Source of the DNA: Streptomyces flavofungini
GTDB lineage: Bacteria > Actinomycetota > Actinomycetes > Streptomycetales > Streptomycetaceae
DNA length: 64,000 nt
Direction: 5' to 3'
Assembly: GCF_030388665.1 (NCBI RefSeq)
Contig: NZ_CP128846.1
Span: 2,520,001 to 2,584,000 of the forward strand
Part shown: in pieces, positions 56,030 through 64,000 of the stretch
How the letters are laid out: each line of letters opens with the position of its first letter
Position numbering within the stretch: the first letter of the stretch is position 1
Notes under the pieces: model-generated
Database searches by the model: none
Told to the model about the DNA's origin: nothing
The model's input: the letters and a program-made list of their open reading frames with translations, nothing else
Translations under genes and position numbers: made by a program

Positions 56030-56932
56030 ATGGCTTTCGAACCGCCGCCGCGCCTCGTCCGTGCGCTCGGCGAGGCGACGCGCGACGCCGCCACCGACGA
56101 CTGGCTGCACCGGCTGCCCGAACTCGCCGAGGAGGCCGTCGCGCGGCACGGGCTGACCGTGGAGCGGGTGCAGGTGCCCGGTGGCCGCAGCAGCCTCGTC
56201 GTCCTCGTCCGGACCCGTGAGGGCACGCCCGCCGTGCTCAAGCTGGTGCCGCCCCGGTCGCGGCCCGACAGCGAGCGGGCGGCGCTCGCGCACTGGGGCG
56301 GGACGGGGGCCGCGCGGCTCCTGGACGCCGCCGACGGGGCGCTGCTCGTCGAGCGGTTGCAGCGGGACGTGTCCGTGCGGTCGCTGCCCGAGGCCAAGTC
56401 CATGCTGGAGGCGGCCGGGACGTTGCGGCGGCTGTGGGTGGCGCCGCCCGGCGGGCACCGGTTCGAGACCGTCGCCGAGCGGACGGGGCGGCAGGCCGAG
56501 GCGATGGCCGCGTGCCCCGATCCGGACGTCCGGGTGCTCGTGGGCGCCGCTCTCGCCGCGCGCGAGGAACTGCTCGGCTCCGTGCCCTCGGAAGGGGGCG
56601 AGTTGCTGCTGCACGGGACCTTCCGGCAGAGCAAGGTGCTCGCGGCCGAGCGGGTGCCGTGGCTGGCCGTGGGGCCCGATCCGGTCGTCGGCGAGGCCGC
56701 GTTCGACCTGGCCCGGCTGGTGCGGGACCGGGTGGAGGACCTGATCGCCTCGCCGTCGGGGGCGGCGGTGACGCGGCGGCGCGTGAAGCGGTTGGCCGAG
56801 TCGCTGGACGTGGATCCCGAGCGGCTGCGGGGGTGGACGCTGTTCCGGGCCGTCGAGTCCGGGGTCCGGGCCCTGCGCGTGGGGCGGGAGCAGGACGCGG
56901 AGCTGCTGCTGGAGTTCGCGGGCTGGGTGTAG
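56030..56932 (+). CDS. APH-fold protein lacking kinase catalytic residues
   Basis: Encodes 300 residues from ATG at 56030 (GGAAGGGA upstream). The order of elements fits the streptomycin/hydroxyurea 6-phosphotransferase family: ERVQVPGGRSSLVVLVRTRE, TPAVLKLVPPR (a lysine in the ATP-binding lobe), ALLVERLQRDVSVRSLP, and VGEAAFDLARLVRDR. The catalytic loop that normally reads HGDxxxxN is HGTFRQSK here (His195, Thr197, Lys202), so both the catalytic Asp and the metal-binding Asn are replaced. It may be a pseudokinase or have another role. It converges on proS with a very strong bidirectional hairpin between them. Confidence 0.8.
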   Translation: MAFEPPPRLVRALGEATRDAATDDWLHRLPELAEEAVARHGLTVERVQVPGGRSSLVVLVRTREGTPAVLKLVPPRSRPDSERAALAHWGGTGAARLLDAADGALLVERLQRDVSVRSLPEAKSMLEAAGTLRRLWVAPPGGHRFETVAERTGRQAEAMAACPDPDVRVLVGAALAAREELLGSVPSEGGELLLHGTFRQSKVLAAERVPWLAVGPDPVVGEAAFDLARLVRDRVEDLIASPSGAAVTRRRVKRLAESLDVDPERLRGWTLFRAVESGVRALRVGREQDAELLLEFAGWV

Positions 56933-56970
56933 CCCTGCGAGGTTTTCCCCGACCCCGCCCCTTCCCTAAA

Positions 56971-57062
56971 CCGGGGCTCCGCCCCGGACCCCGCTCCTCA
57001 ATCGCCGGAGGGGCTGGAAAATCCAGCCCCTCCGGCGATTGAGGACGAGGCGCGAAGCGCCG
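56971..57062. repeat. Palindromic element and bidirectional terminator, copy 2
   Basis: CCGGGGCTCCGCCCCGG (56971-56987) precedes a perfect 23-bp stem (56996-57018 with 57022-57044, three-base loop), then GACGAGGCGCGAAGCGCC. It has the same layout as the element at 48977-49109 with different stem bases. It sits between convergent genes and should terminate both. Confidence 0.9.
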
Positions 57063-57179
57063 ATACGGGGTCTGCGTCGGAGAGCCCCAGGAGGGGCGGG
57101 CGGGGAAATGCCCGCCCGGCGTCCGAGGACGAGCGCGCAGCGCGATCGGCGGCGGACCGGCCTGCCCGGGTGGGGCGTG

Positions 57180-57204
57180 GGGAGCCCCCGGGCAGGGGGC
57201 TCCC
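57180..57204 (-). terminator. Hairpin after proS
   Basis: A perfect 10-bp stem (57180-57189 with 57195-57204) with a 5-base loop, beginning seven bases after the proS stop on the minus strand. No T-run follows. Confidence 0.78.
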
Positions 57205-57211
57205 GTCTCCG

Positions 57212-58906
57212 TTACGCCGTGAGGCGAGCGATCGCGTCGGCGACCGACAGCTCCTCCCGCTCCCCGGTCCGGCGGTCCTTGAGCTCCACCACGCCGTCGG
57301 CGGACCTGCGCCCCGCGACCAGGATCGTGGGGACGCCGATGAGCTCGGCGTCGGTGAACTTGACGCCGGGCGAGACGCCGGCGCGGTCGTCGACGAGGAC
57401 ACGCACGCCCGCGGCGTTCAGCTGCTCGGCGACGTCGAGGGCCAGCTCGGTCTGGACGGCCTTGCCGGCGGCGACGATGTGGACGTCGGCCGGGGCGATC
57501 TCCTTGGACCAGCACAGGCCCTGCTCGTCGGCGGTCTGCTCGACGAGGGCCGCGACGGCGCGGGAGACGCCGATGCCGTAGGAGCCCATGGTGACGCGGA
57601 CGGGCTTGCCGTTCTGGCCGAGGACGTCGAGCTGGAAGGCGTCGGCGTACTTGCGGCCGAGCTGGAAGATGTGGCCGATCTCGATCGCCCGGTCGAGCTT
57701 CAGACCGGCGCCGCAGGCGGGGCAGGGGTCCCCGGCCTCGACCACGACGACGTCGAGGTAGTCGTCGACCTCGAAGTCGCGGCCGCAGACGACGTTGCGG
57801 GCGTGGGTGTCGGCCTTGTTGGCGCCGGTGATCCAGGAGGTGCCGGGCGCGACGCGCGGGTCGGCGATGTAGCGGACCTTCTCCAGGCCCTGGGGGCCGA
57901 CGTAGCCACGGACGAGGTCGTCGCGGCCCACGAAGTCCTCGGCGGTGACCAGCTCGACCTCGGCGGGCGCGAGGTGCTCGCCGAGCTTGCCGAGGTCGAC
58001 CTCGCGGTCACCGGGCACGCCGACGGCGACGATCTCACCGTCGACCTTGACGAGGAGGTTCTTGAGGGTGGCGGAGGCCGGGACGCCCAGGTGCTCGGCG
58101 AGGGTCTCGATGGTGGGGGTGTCGGGGGTGTCCAGCTCCTCCACGGCCGGGTGGCCGTCGACGGACACCGGCTTCAGGGGGAAGGTCACGGCCTCCGTGT
58201 TGGCGGCGTAGTCGCACTCGGGGCAGTCCACGAACGTGTCCTCACCGGCGGGCGCGGGCGCCAGGAACTCCTCGGACGCCGAGCCGCCCATGGCGCCGGA
58301 CACGGCGGACACGATGCGGTAGTCCAGGCCGAGGCGCTCGAAGATGCGCTGGTAGGCGGCGCGGTGCAGGGCGTACGCCTCGGCGAGGCCCTCGTCGGAG
58401 GTGTCGAAGGAGTACGAGTCCTTCATCTGGAACTCGCGGCCGCGCAGCACGCCCGCGCGCGGACGGGCCTCGTCGCGGTACTTCGTCTGGATCTGGTAGA
58501 GGATCACCGGCAGGTCCTTGTAGGACGAGCACTGGTCCTTGACGACCTGGGTGAAGATCTCCTCGTGGGTGGGGCCGAGGAGGTAGTCGGAGCCCTTGCG
58601 GTCCTTGAGCCGGAACAGCAGGTCGCCGTACTCCTCGTAGCGCCCGCTGGCCTCGTAGGGCTCCTTGGGCAGCAGGGCGGGGAGCAGGACCTCCTGGCCG
58701 CCGATGGCGTCCATCTCCTCGCGGACGACGCGGGCGACGTTCTCGTAGACCTTCTTGCCGAGCGGCAGCCAGGTCCAGATGCCCGCGGCGGTCCGGCGGA
58801 CGTAGCCGGCGCGGACCAGCAGCTTGTGGTTGAGGGTCTCCGCGTCCGCCGGGTCGTCGCGCAGTGTCTTGACCATCAAACGGGACATGCGCTGGACCTG
58901 GGCCAT
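57212..58906 (-). CDS. proS: Prolyl-tRNA synthetase
   Basis: Charges tRNA-Pro in the cytoplasm. The 564-residue class II enzyme is of the bacterial type with an insertion (editing) domain in the middle: catalytic core [20 protein letters not shown], motif 2 around [20 protein letters not shown], the INS region from about residue 220 to 400, motif 3 [17 protein letters not shown], and the anticodon-binding domain to the end. Length is standard. ATG at 58906. It is followed by a hairpin and flanked by a convergent APH-like gene and an upstream GNAT gene on the same strand. Confidence 0.97.
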   Translation of the reverse strand: MAQVQRMSRLMVKTLRDDPADAETLNHKLLVRAGYVRRTAAGIWTWLPLGKKVYENVARVVREEMDAIGGQEVLLPALLPKEPYEASGRYEEYGDLLFRLKDRKGSDYLLGPTHEEIFTQVVKDQCSSYKDLPVILYQIQTKYRDEARPRAGVLRGREFQMKDSYSFDTSDEGLAEAYALHRAAYQRIFERLGLDYRIVSAVSGAMGGSASEEFLAPAPAGEDTFVDCPECDYAANTEAVTFPLKPVSVDGHPAVEELDTPDTPTIETLAEHLGVPASATLKNLLVKVDGEIVAVGVPGDREVDLGKLGEHLAPAEVELVTAEDFVGRDDLVRGYVGPQGLEKVRYIADPRVAPGTSWITGANKADTHARNVVCGRDFEVDDYLDVVVVEAGDPCPACGAGLKLDRAIEIGHIFQLGRKYADAFQLDVLGQNGKPVRVTMGSYGIGVSRAVAALVEQTADEQGLCWSKEIAPADVHIVAAGKAVQTELALDVAEQLNAAGVRVLVDDRAGVSPGVKFTDAELIGVPTILVAGRRSADGVVELKDRRTGEREELSVADAIARLTA

Positions 58907-58976
58907 GGTGATCTCCTGCTACGAAAGGGTGATGGGCGCAGGTTAGCCGGGGGACGCGGGCACGTGGAAATCCGAT

Positions 58977-59522
58977 TCAGGCGACGGGGCGCCGCAGGGG
59001 CAGCGGGGCGCCCATGACCACGTAGGGCTTGGGCGCGCTCGGGAACAGGACGTTGGTGGCCAGGTCGGTGTAGCCGAGGGAGCGGTACAGGGCGCGGGCG
59101 GGGCTCTCGGTGTCGATGGCGGAGAGGATGGAGCGGGGTTCGGCGGCGGTGTCGGTGATGCTGGTGATGAGGGCGCGGCCGAGGCCTCGGTTCTGGTAGC
59201 CGGGGCGTACGTGCAGCTCGGTGATCACGAAGGAGTCGTCGAGCCAGCCCTCGAGGCCCCAGCCGCGCAGATAGGGCTCGACGACGGTGGACCACCAGTG
59301 CGCGCGGTCGTTGGGCATGCCGTAGACGAAGCCGACGAGGCGTCCGTCGCGGGTGGTCGCGCCGAGCGCCCGCGCGCCGGGGTAGGTCAGGTGCCGCAGG
59401 ACGATCTGGCGGCGCACCGTGATCTCGTCGTCGCTGAGTCCGAAGGCGACGGCTTGGACGCGCAGCGCGTCGTCCACGCGCGCGGCCAGGTCGACGGGCC
59501 CGATCACGACGTCGTCAGTCAT
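58977..59522 (-). CDS. GNAT-family acetyltransferase
   Basis: Encodes 181 residues. The acetyl-CoA signature LHVRPGYQNRGLGRALITSI is at about residues 102-121, with a preceding GWLDDSFVITE strand and a following SPARALYRSLGYTDL segment. The substrate is unknown. Starting at ATG 59522, it lies 70 bases upstream of proS and is probably cotranscribed. A palindromic intergenic element separates it from the next GNAT gene. Confidence 0.88.
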   Translation of the reverse strand: MTDDVVIGPVDLAARVDDALRVQAVAFGLSDDEITVRRQIVLRHLTYPGARALGATTRDGRLVGFVYGMPNDRAHWWSTVVEPYLRGWGLEGWLDDSFVITELHVRPGYQNRGLGRALITSITDTAAEPRSILSAIDTESPARALYRSLGYTDLATNVLFPSAPKPYVVMGAPLPLRRPVA

Positions 59523-59590
59523 GCGCGAACCCTACTTCGCGGCAGGTCGCCGACGGGCGGCGCCATGGCCTCGCCTCGGCCGGAAACGGC

Positions 59591-59721
59591 CCCCGTCAGG
59601 GGCGCGGGGAGCCGCGCGACCAGCCCGAGAAGGGTCGCGGACGCGTCTGCGTGGTCCCTCGGCAGACGCGTCGGCGGCATGTCGCGCGCCGAGCGCGCGA
59701 CTCCCCGCGCCCCTGACGGGG
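59591..59721. repeat. Nested palindromic intergenic element
   Basis: Outer perfect 21-bp inverted repeat (59591-59611 with 59701-59721: CCCCGTCAGGGGCGCGGGG) contains an inner perfect 11-bp inverted repeat (59640-59650 with 59662-59672: GACGCGTCTGC). The whole 131-base unit lies between two GNAT genes. It looks like a Streptomyces dispersed palindromic unit of a different family from the elements at 48977 and 56971. Confidence 0.9.
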
Positions 59722-59724
59722 CTC

Positions 59725-60573
59725 TCAGAACAGGACGCTCATGAAAGCACCGACCTCGCGAAAACCGACCCGGCGATACGTGGCACGCGCCGCCGTGTTG
59801 AAGTCGTTGACGTAGAGGCTGACGACCGGCGCGACGTCCGCGAGGGCGTACTTCAGGACGGCCGCCATGCCGGGGGCGGCGAGCCCCTGCCCCCGGTACT
59901 CGGGGGCGACCCAGACGCCCTGCACCTGGCAGGCGCGGTCCGTCGCGGCGCCGATCTCGGCCTTGAAGACCACGCGTCCTTCGGCGTCGATGCGGGCGAA
60001 GGAGCGTCCCGAGCCGACGAGTTCGGCGACCCGGGCCTGGTAGAGCAGGCCGCCGTCGCCGGCCAGCGGGGAGATCCCGACCTCCTCGGTGAACATCGCC
60101 ACGCACGCCGGCATGATCGTCTCCATCTCGTCCTTGCGGACGCGGCGGACGTAAGGATCGGGTGCGATGTCGTCGGGCATCCGGTCGGTGATCATCAGGG
60201 GCTGCTGGGAGCGGACCTCCCGGGCGGGGCCCCAGGACGGTTCGAGCAGGCGCCACAGGAGGGCCGTGGGCTCGGCGGGGCCGACGATGGAGGAGCAGCG
60301 GCGTCCGGCCCTGCGGGCGCGGTCGGCGAAGCCGCGGACGGCGCGCGGGGTCGCGCAGATCGGGACGAGGTTGGCGCCCGCGTAGCACAGGGACTCCAGC
60401 ATGCCGTCCTCGTACCAGCCCCACATCTCGCCGCCGAGGCGCCACGGGTCGAGGCCCGCGACGCGCACCCGGGCCGTGACGAAGGCGTTCGCGACCGGCT
60501 CGCGGTCGAGCACGGCGAGCGCGGCGTCCAGGTCGCTCGGATCGAGGACCCTGGTGGTGGTCTGGGTCAACAC
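59725..60573 (-). CDS. DUF4081-containing GNAT acetyltransferase
   Basis: Encodes 282 residues. An N-terminal DUF4081-like half (TTTRVLDPSDLDAALAVLDR, EMWGWYEDGMLESLCYAGAN) precedes a GNAT domain with VQGVWVAPEYRGQGLAAPGM as the acetyl-CoA motif and ARATYRRVGFREVGAFMSVLF. I set the start at GTG 60573, with GTGAGG nine bases upstream; the frame extends to 60612. From memory, in S. coelicolor this gene is next to ispG, which is missing here. Substrate unknown. Confidence 0.85.
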   Translation of the reverse strand: MLTQTTTRVLDPSDLDAALAVLDREPVANAFVTARVRVAGLDPWRLGGEMWGWYEDGMLESLCYAGANLVPICATPRAVRGFADRARRAGRRCSSIVGPAEPTALLWRLLEPSWGPAREVRSQQPLMITDRMPDDIAPDPYVRRVRKDEMETIMPACVAMFTEEVGISPLAGDGGLLYQARVAELVGSGRSFARIDAEGRVVFKAEIGAATDRACQVQGVWVAPEYRGQGLAAPGMAAVLKYALADVAPVVSLYVNDFNTAARATYRRVGFREVGAFMSVLF

Positions 60574-60678
60574 GTGCGGGGGCCTCACCATACGGTCTGC
60601 TGATCTCCGCACTGTACCTGGCGAGGTTCCGCGACGCCGCCCGGTCGCCGAGCGGCGGCCGGGCTGCGACCTGCGCGG

Positions 60679-62478
60679 TCAGCGGCTGTGCACGTGGCCG
60701 TGGCCGACCCGGATCTCGTCGATCTTGAGCTGGCGGTGGAAGTTGGGGGCGGTGGCGGCGGCCCAGGTGGTGCTGACGTCGAGCTTGAGCAGGCGGGTCC
60801 TGACGCCGTCGCCGAGGTCGATGAAGCGGATGCCCCGGGCGCTCTCCAGGACGCCCGCCTTGATCTGTCGCCACCGTCTGCCGTCGTCGCTGACGGACAC
60901 GGTGTAGTCCTTGATGCGGGCGGAGTCCTCCGGCCTGCCGAAGGTCGAGCGGTTGTGGGTGGGTGACCACTCGCGCTGGTTGATGCCGAGGAACGCGGCC
61001 TTCTTGCGCTTGCCGAGGTCGAGGGTGACGGAGACGGGCAGCGTGCCCTTGTTGTCCGAGTACGTACTGAAGTCGCCGTCGGTCAGGGCGGGGTCGTCAG
61101 CCTTGACGGAGCCGGTCGGGTAGTAGCCCTCGCGGCCGCGTTCGGTCTCGACCTTGAAGACGGTGTCGTAGGCGTCCCAGTCCCTGATCGACCGGATGGT
61201 GAGGCTGCCGTCGCTCTGGGCGAAGGGCAGCTTCGCGCCGGTGCGCAGGTCGGTGACGCGTGTGACGCGGTGGCCGTTGTCACGCAGGCGGATCCGGTCG
61301 CCGGTGCTGGGGCGGGTGGTGACGTGGACGTACTGCGTGGTGGGCCGGGCTCGGCTGACGGTGACGTAGCCGTACGCGCCGTCGTTCCAGGCGCCGGGCT
61401 GCATGCCGCCGTAACGGTAGCCGCCGCCGTCGACGCCGCGGAGGGACTCCCGGATGGGCGGCAGGTAGTCCTTCATGAAGTCGGTGAACTTCTGCTGCTG
61501 GGGCGGGAACCTGCCGTCGACCATGGCCTGGAGGTCCATGAGGGACTTGATGGACGTGCCCGAATTGGCCACGTAGCAGCCGACGTTGAGGCCGGTGTCG
61601 ACGGGGCGGTCCTGGCCGTCGTACCACCAGGCGCCGGTGCTCGGCACCTTGTAGCAGGACTCGGTCAGGCGCGGCATGGGCGTCCAGATCGCCGAGGGCT
61701 GGTCGTAGGCCGGGGTCATGCCGGTCTTCTGCTCGTGGGACACCATGTCCATGGCCGGAGTGTCCTCGTTGTTGTTGCTCAGCGTCATGTCGGGGCGCTT
61801 CGCGCGGATCTGCTCGTAGAGCTCGTGCTGCTCCCAGTACTCGTTGTCGTTGTCGATCCAGAAGCCGGACAGCTCGGGGTAGTCGGCCATGACCTCGAAG
61901 AAGTTGTCGTAGCTGAACTCGCCGAAGCCGGGCCTCGTGGTGAGGTCGACGTCGCGGCCCTTGTGGGCGGAGTACGCGGCCGAGTCGAGGGTCTCGATGC
62001 CCTGCTCGTCGTGCCACTTGGGGTCGTCGGTCATGTAGAGGATCGTCTTGACGCCCTTGGCCTCGCCCGCCTTGATCAGCTCGCCGAGGAAGTCGCGCCG
62101 GGTGGCGCAGGTGCCGGGGATCTTCGAGGGCCAGGGGCGGGCGTAGCCGAGGCGGGAGTGGAAGGTGGCGAGGACGATGTAGCTCGCGTCGAGCTTCTTG
62201 GCCTCGTCGACCCAGTAGTCGGGCGTCCAGCCGCCGTCGGTGACGGCCTTCTCCCAGGCCCGGCAGTCGTAGTGCTTGGGGCTGGTGAACATGCCCCAGT
62301 GCAGGAAGAGCCCGGCGGTGGCGTTCCTGAGCGTGGACTGGCGCGGCGGGTCGGGCACGGCCGGCTGCGACCGTGCGGCCGAGGTGCCCGACCCGGCGAG
62401 GAGGAGTCCGCCGAGGAGGGCGAGGACGGCGGCCCACAGGGGCAGGGATCCGGTGCGGTGCTTCGTGGCGGGTGTCAT
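60679..62478 (-). CDS. GH29-like alpha-L-fucosidase with discoidin domain
   Basis: Encodes 599 residues from ATG at 62478. Signal peptide about residues 1-34 (LWAAVLALLGGLLLAGSGTS), no lipobox. The catalytic domain (about 45-360) has AGLFLHWGMFTSPKHYDCRA, YIVLATFHSRLGY, LGELIKAGEAKGVKTILYMT (each in part) and SGFWIDNDNEYWEQ, whose aspartate is the expected nucleophile. A linker is followed by a C-terminal F5/8-type (discoidin, CBM32-like) domain with LPVSVTLDLGKRKKAAFLGI and IKDYTVSVSDDGRRWRQI. The start overlaps the stop of the upstream GH28-like gene as ATGA, so the two enzymes are coexpressed; fucosyl side chains are a plausible target. Confidence 0.85.
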   Translation of the reverse strand: MTPATKHRTGSLPLWAAVLALLGGLLLAGSGTSAARSQPAVPDPPRQSTLRNATAGLFLHWGMFTSPKHYDCRAWEKAVTDGGWTPDYWVDEAKKLDASYIVLATFHSRLGYARPWPSKIPGTCATRRDFLGELIKAGEAKGVKTILYMTDDPKWHDEQGIETLDSAAYSAHKGRDVDLTTRPGFGEFSYDNFFEVMADYPELSGFWIDNDNEYWEQHELYEQIRAKRPDMTLSNNNEDTPAMDMVSHEQKTGMTPAYDQPSAIWTPMPRLTESCYKVPSTGAWWYDGQDRPVDTGLNVGCYVANSGTSIKSLMDLQAMVDGRFPPQQQKFTDFMKDYLPPIRESLRGVDGGGYRYGGMQPGAWNDGAYGYVTVSRARPTTQYVHVTTRPSTGDRIRLRDNGHRVTRVTDLRTGAKLPFAQSDGSLTIRSIRDWDAYDTVFKVETERGREGYYPTGSVKADDPALTDGDFSTYSDNKGTLPVSVTLDLGKRKKAAFLGINQREWSPTHNRSTFGRPEDSARIKDYTVSVSDDGRRWRQIKAGVLESARGIRFIDLGDGVRTRLLKLDVSTTWAAATAPNFHRQLKIDEIRVGHGHVHSR

Positions 62479-63896
62479 GGGTGGTGGACCTCGGTTCCGT
62501 TGACGAAGACCTTGCGGAGCGTGAGCTGGGGGGCGCCTTCGATGACGTTGGGCAGTTCGATGTCCGTGAAGTCGCAGTGGGCGATGTGCACGGGTCCGAA
62601 GGGGTGGGCGTCGAGCCCTTCGAGGTTGAGGGCGTGCCGGGCGCCGTCGTGCCGCACGTTCTCGACGCGTACGTTGCGGATGACGGCCCGGTGGGGGCCG
62701 CTCTGTCCGGCGTAGCGGGCGGTGAGGTAGACGCAGTCCCGGTCGATCCGACGCCCCGTGAAGTTCCGTACGTACACGCCGTCGATGGCGCCACCGCGCT
62801 TGGTGTTGGTCTTGAGGAAGACGGGGTGGCGGGGGTTGAAGCGGCCGGGGAAGTCGACGGGGTTGATCCGGCAGTTCTCCGCGAAGATGTCGTAGGCGCC
62901 GCCGGACATCTCGCTGCCGACGGCGATGCCGCCCCAGCGCCCCGAGAACACGCAGTCGCGCACGACGATGTTCCGGCTGGGCACTCCGACGCGGTGTCCG
63001 TCCTCGTCCCGCCCCGACTTCACGGCGATCGAGTCGTCCTCCGTGTGGAACCGGCAACCGGTGATGAGTACGTCCGTACAGCACTCGGGGTCGACACCGT
63101 CGCTGTTGTTGATGCGGCCGATGACGTCGACGTCCTTGATGAGGACGTTGGTGCACAGGACCGGGTGCAGGGTCCACATGGCGGGTTCGAGGACGGTGAC
63201 GTCCTGGATGAGGACATTGCGGCAGCGGTAGAACTGGACCATGTTCGGCCGCAGTTGGTGTCCCGGCCCGAAGATCCGCTGCTCGACGGGGACCCCCTCC
63301 TCCCCCATGCGCCGCAGCTCGGCCTGGTCGGCGGGCTGCCCGCCCCCGGGGTCGCGCCAGCTCTTCCAGGGCCCGTCCATGCCCTGCCCGTCGAGGGTGC
63401 CGTGGCCGGTGACGGCGATGTCGTGCTGGCCGTGGGCGTAGACGAACGACGAGTAGTTCCAGCACTCGGTGCCCTCCCAGCGCGTGTACACCATCGGGAG
63501 GTAGTCGGCCGGGTCCGTGGAGAACAGGACGGTGCCGTCGACGCGCAGGTTCACCCGGCTGCGGAGTCGGATCGCGCCGGTCAGGAAGCGGCCGCCCTCG
63601 GGTACGACGACGTGGCCGCCGCCGGCCTCGTGGCAGGCGGTGACGGCGCGCCGGAACGCGGCGGTGTTCTTCGTGAGGCCGTCCCCCACCGCCCCGAAAT
63701 CCCGTATGTCGAAGCGCCGTCGGGGGAAGCGAGGCGGCTTGATCCGGGCGAGGATCGCGGGGACGCGGGACCAGGGGTCGGCGGTGGTGTCACGCACGGC
63801 GTGCGCAGCGTGCGCGGGCAGCAGGGGGGTCGCCGCCGCGAGGGCGCCTGCGGTCAGAGCCGTACGACGGGTGGGACCGGTGGGACGTGCACGCAC
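62475..63896 (-). CDS. GH28-family polygalacturonase-like hydrolase, secreted
   Basis: Encodes 473 residues from GTG at 63896. TAT-type signal TRRTALTAGALAAATPLLPA (about residues 9-28). A right-handed beta-helix with the four GH28 signatures: NNSDGVDPE, EDDSIAVKSG, GIAVGSEMSGG, and KTNTKRGG near residues 263-400. The GSEMSGG and KTNTK forms differ from plant-type QGHG/RIK and are seen in exo-acting or rhamnogalacturonan-type members, so galacturonan or rhamnogalacturonan is the likely substrate. It is translationally coupled to the GH29-like gene downstream. The two make a small extracellular pectin or side-chain degradation unit. Confidence 0.85.
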   Translation of the reverse strand: MRARPTGPTRRTALTAGALAAATPLLPAHAAHAVRDTTADPWSRVPAILARIKPPRFPRRRFDIRDFGAVGDGLTKNTAAFRRAVTACHEAGGGHVVVPEGGRFLTGAIRLRSRVNLRVDGTVLFSTDPADYLPMVYTRWEGTECWNYSSFVYAHGQHDIAVTGHGTLDGQGMDGPWKSWRDPGGGQPADQAELRRMGEEGVPVEQRIFGPGHQLRPNMVQFYRCRNVLIQDVTVLEPAMWTLHPVLCTNVLIKDVDVIGRINNSDGVDPECCTDVLITGCRFHTEDDSIAVKSGRDEDGHRVGVPSRNIVVRDCVFSGRWGGIAVGSEMSGGAYDIFAENCRINPVDFPGRFNPRHPVFLKTNTKRGGAIDGVYVRNFTGRRIDRDCVYLTARYAGQSGPHRAVIRNVRVENVRHDGARHALNLEGLDAHPFGPVHIAHCDFTDIELPNVIEGAPQLTLRKVFVNGTEVHHP

Positions 63897-64000
63897 GGGG
63901 CATCACGCTCCAGGGACGGGGAGGTCGAGTGCGACGACTTTGCGGGGCGGAGCGGGTCGGGGGGGGCGGAGCGGCTGAGTGGGGCGGTTGCTGGGCGGGG
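63897..64000. other. Right-hand window edge, no gene seen
   Basis: The last 104 bases hold the upstream region of the GH28-like gene. A GGAGCG ribosome site lies just before its GTG start. Nothing else can be supported. Confidence 0.4.

Noticed and set aside
60679..63465. 928-codon reading of the GH29 frame extending over the GH28 gene
   Set aside because: The extension is Arg/Pro-rich noise in a different phase of the GH28 gene; the ATG at 62478 with a signal peptide is the real start.

Overview
The window is chromosomal DNA of a Streptomyces (or a very close relative). It has very high GC with strong third-position GC bias, GTG/TTG starts, GTGA/ATGA stop-start overlaps, twin-arginine and lipobox signal peptides, and a gene order that, from memory, matches the S. 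coelicolor neighbourhood running from rnj through the type VII secretion (T7SS) locus to proS (roughly SCO5745 down to SCO5697). I saw no rRNA, tRNA, CRISPR array, intact insertion sequence or replication origin.

Layout. (1) About 1-8850, RNA turnover and lysine/DAP synthesis: RNase J (3' end outside the window), dapA, two small membrane-protein genes, a TPR-like membrane protein, dapB, an M16 zinc protease, polynucleotide phosphorylase and ribosomal protein S15. (2) About 9190-35065, a complete Streptomyces-type ESX/T7SS locus: EccD, EccC, two WXG100 proteins, two mycosins, EccB, EccE, a conserved accessory protein and a very large Pro-rich ParA/EspI-like ATPase. EccA is absent, as expected for this type. 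Between the two halves sits an accessory segment (20509-25795) with a decayed gene and a translationally coupled pair encoding a small ESX-type protein and a 764-residue DUF6571-like candidate secreted protein, followed by a lipoprotein. (3) About 35358-41694, a five-gene oligopeptide/dipeptide ABC importer operon (binding protein, two permeases, two ATPases). (4) About 41813-54368, on the minus strand: ribF, a fused degenerate trypsin-fold/P-loop NTPase, truB, rbfA, a DUF503 gene, infB, ylxR, nusA and rimP, the classic translation/transcription cluster. (5) About 54666-60573: a TAT-type lipoprotein, a DUF4439 ferritin-like protein, an APH-fold protein with a broken catalytic loop, proS and two GNAT acetyltransferases. 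(6) About 60679-63896: a coupled pair of secreted glycoside hydrolases (GH28-like and GH29-like with a discoidin domain) placed where ispG is expected by synteny.

How the parts work together. EccB, EccC, EccD and EccE should form the membrane-embedded ESX machine, with EccC the motor. The WXG100 proteins, the WXG-plus-Pro/Gly protein and the DUF6571-like protein are plausible substrates, the mycosins are membrane-anchored proteases, and the ParA-like protein probably regulates or positions the machine. RNase J, PNPase and S15 form an RNA-metabolism block interleaved with DAP synthesis. The rimP-nusA-ylxR-infB-rbfA-truB run supports ribosome biogenesis and translation initiation.

The most unusual signals are the T7SS accessory island with its low-GC effector-like tail and lipoprotein; the trypsin-fold/NTPase fusion that lacks a catalytic serine; the APH-like protein lacking its catalytic Asp; stem-loops in the rnj and dapA leaders and near the pnp-M16 junction; and several tandem or palindromic intergenic repeats.
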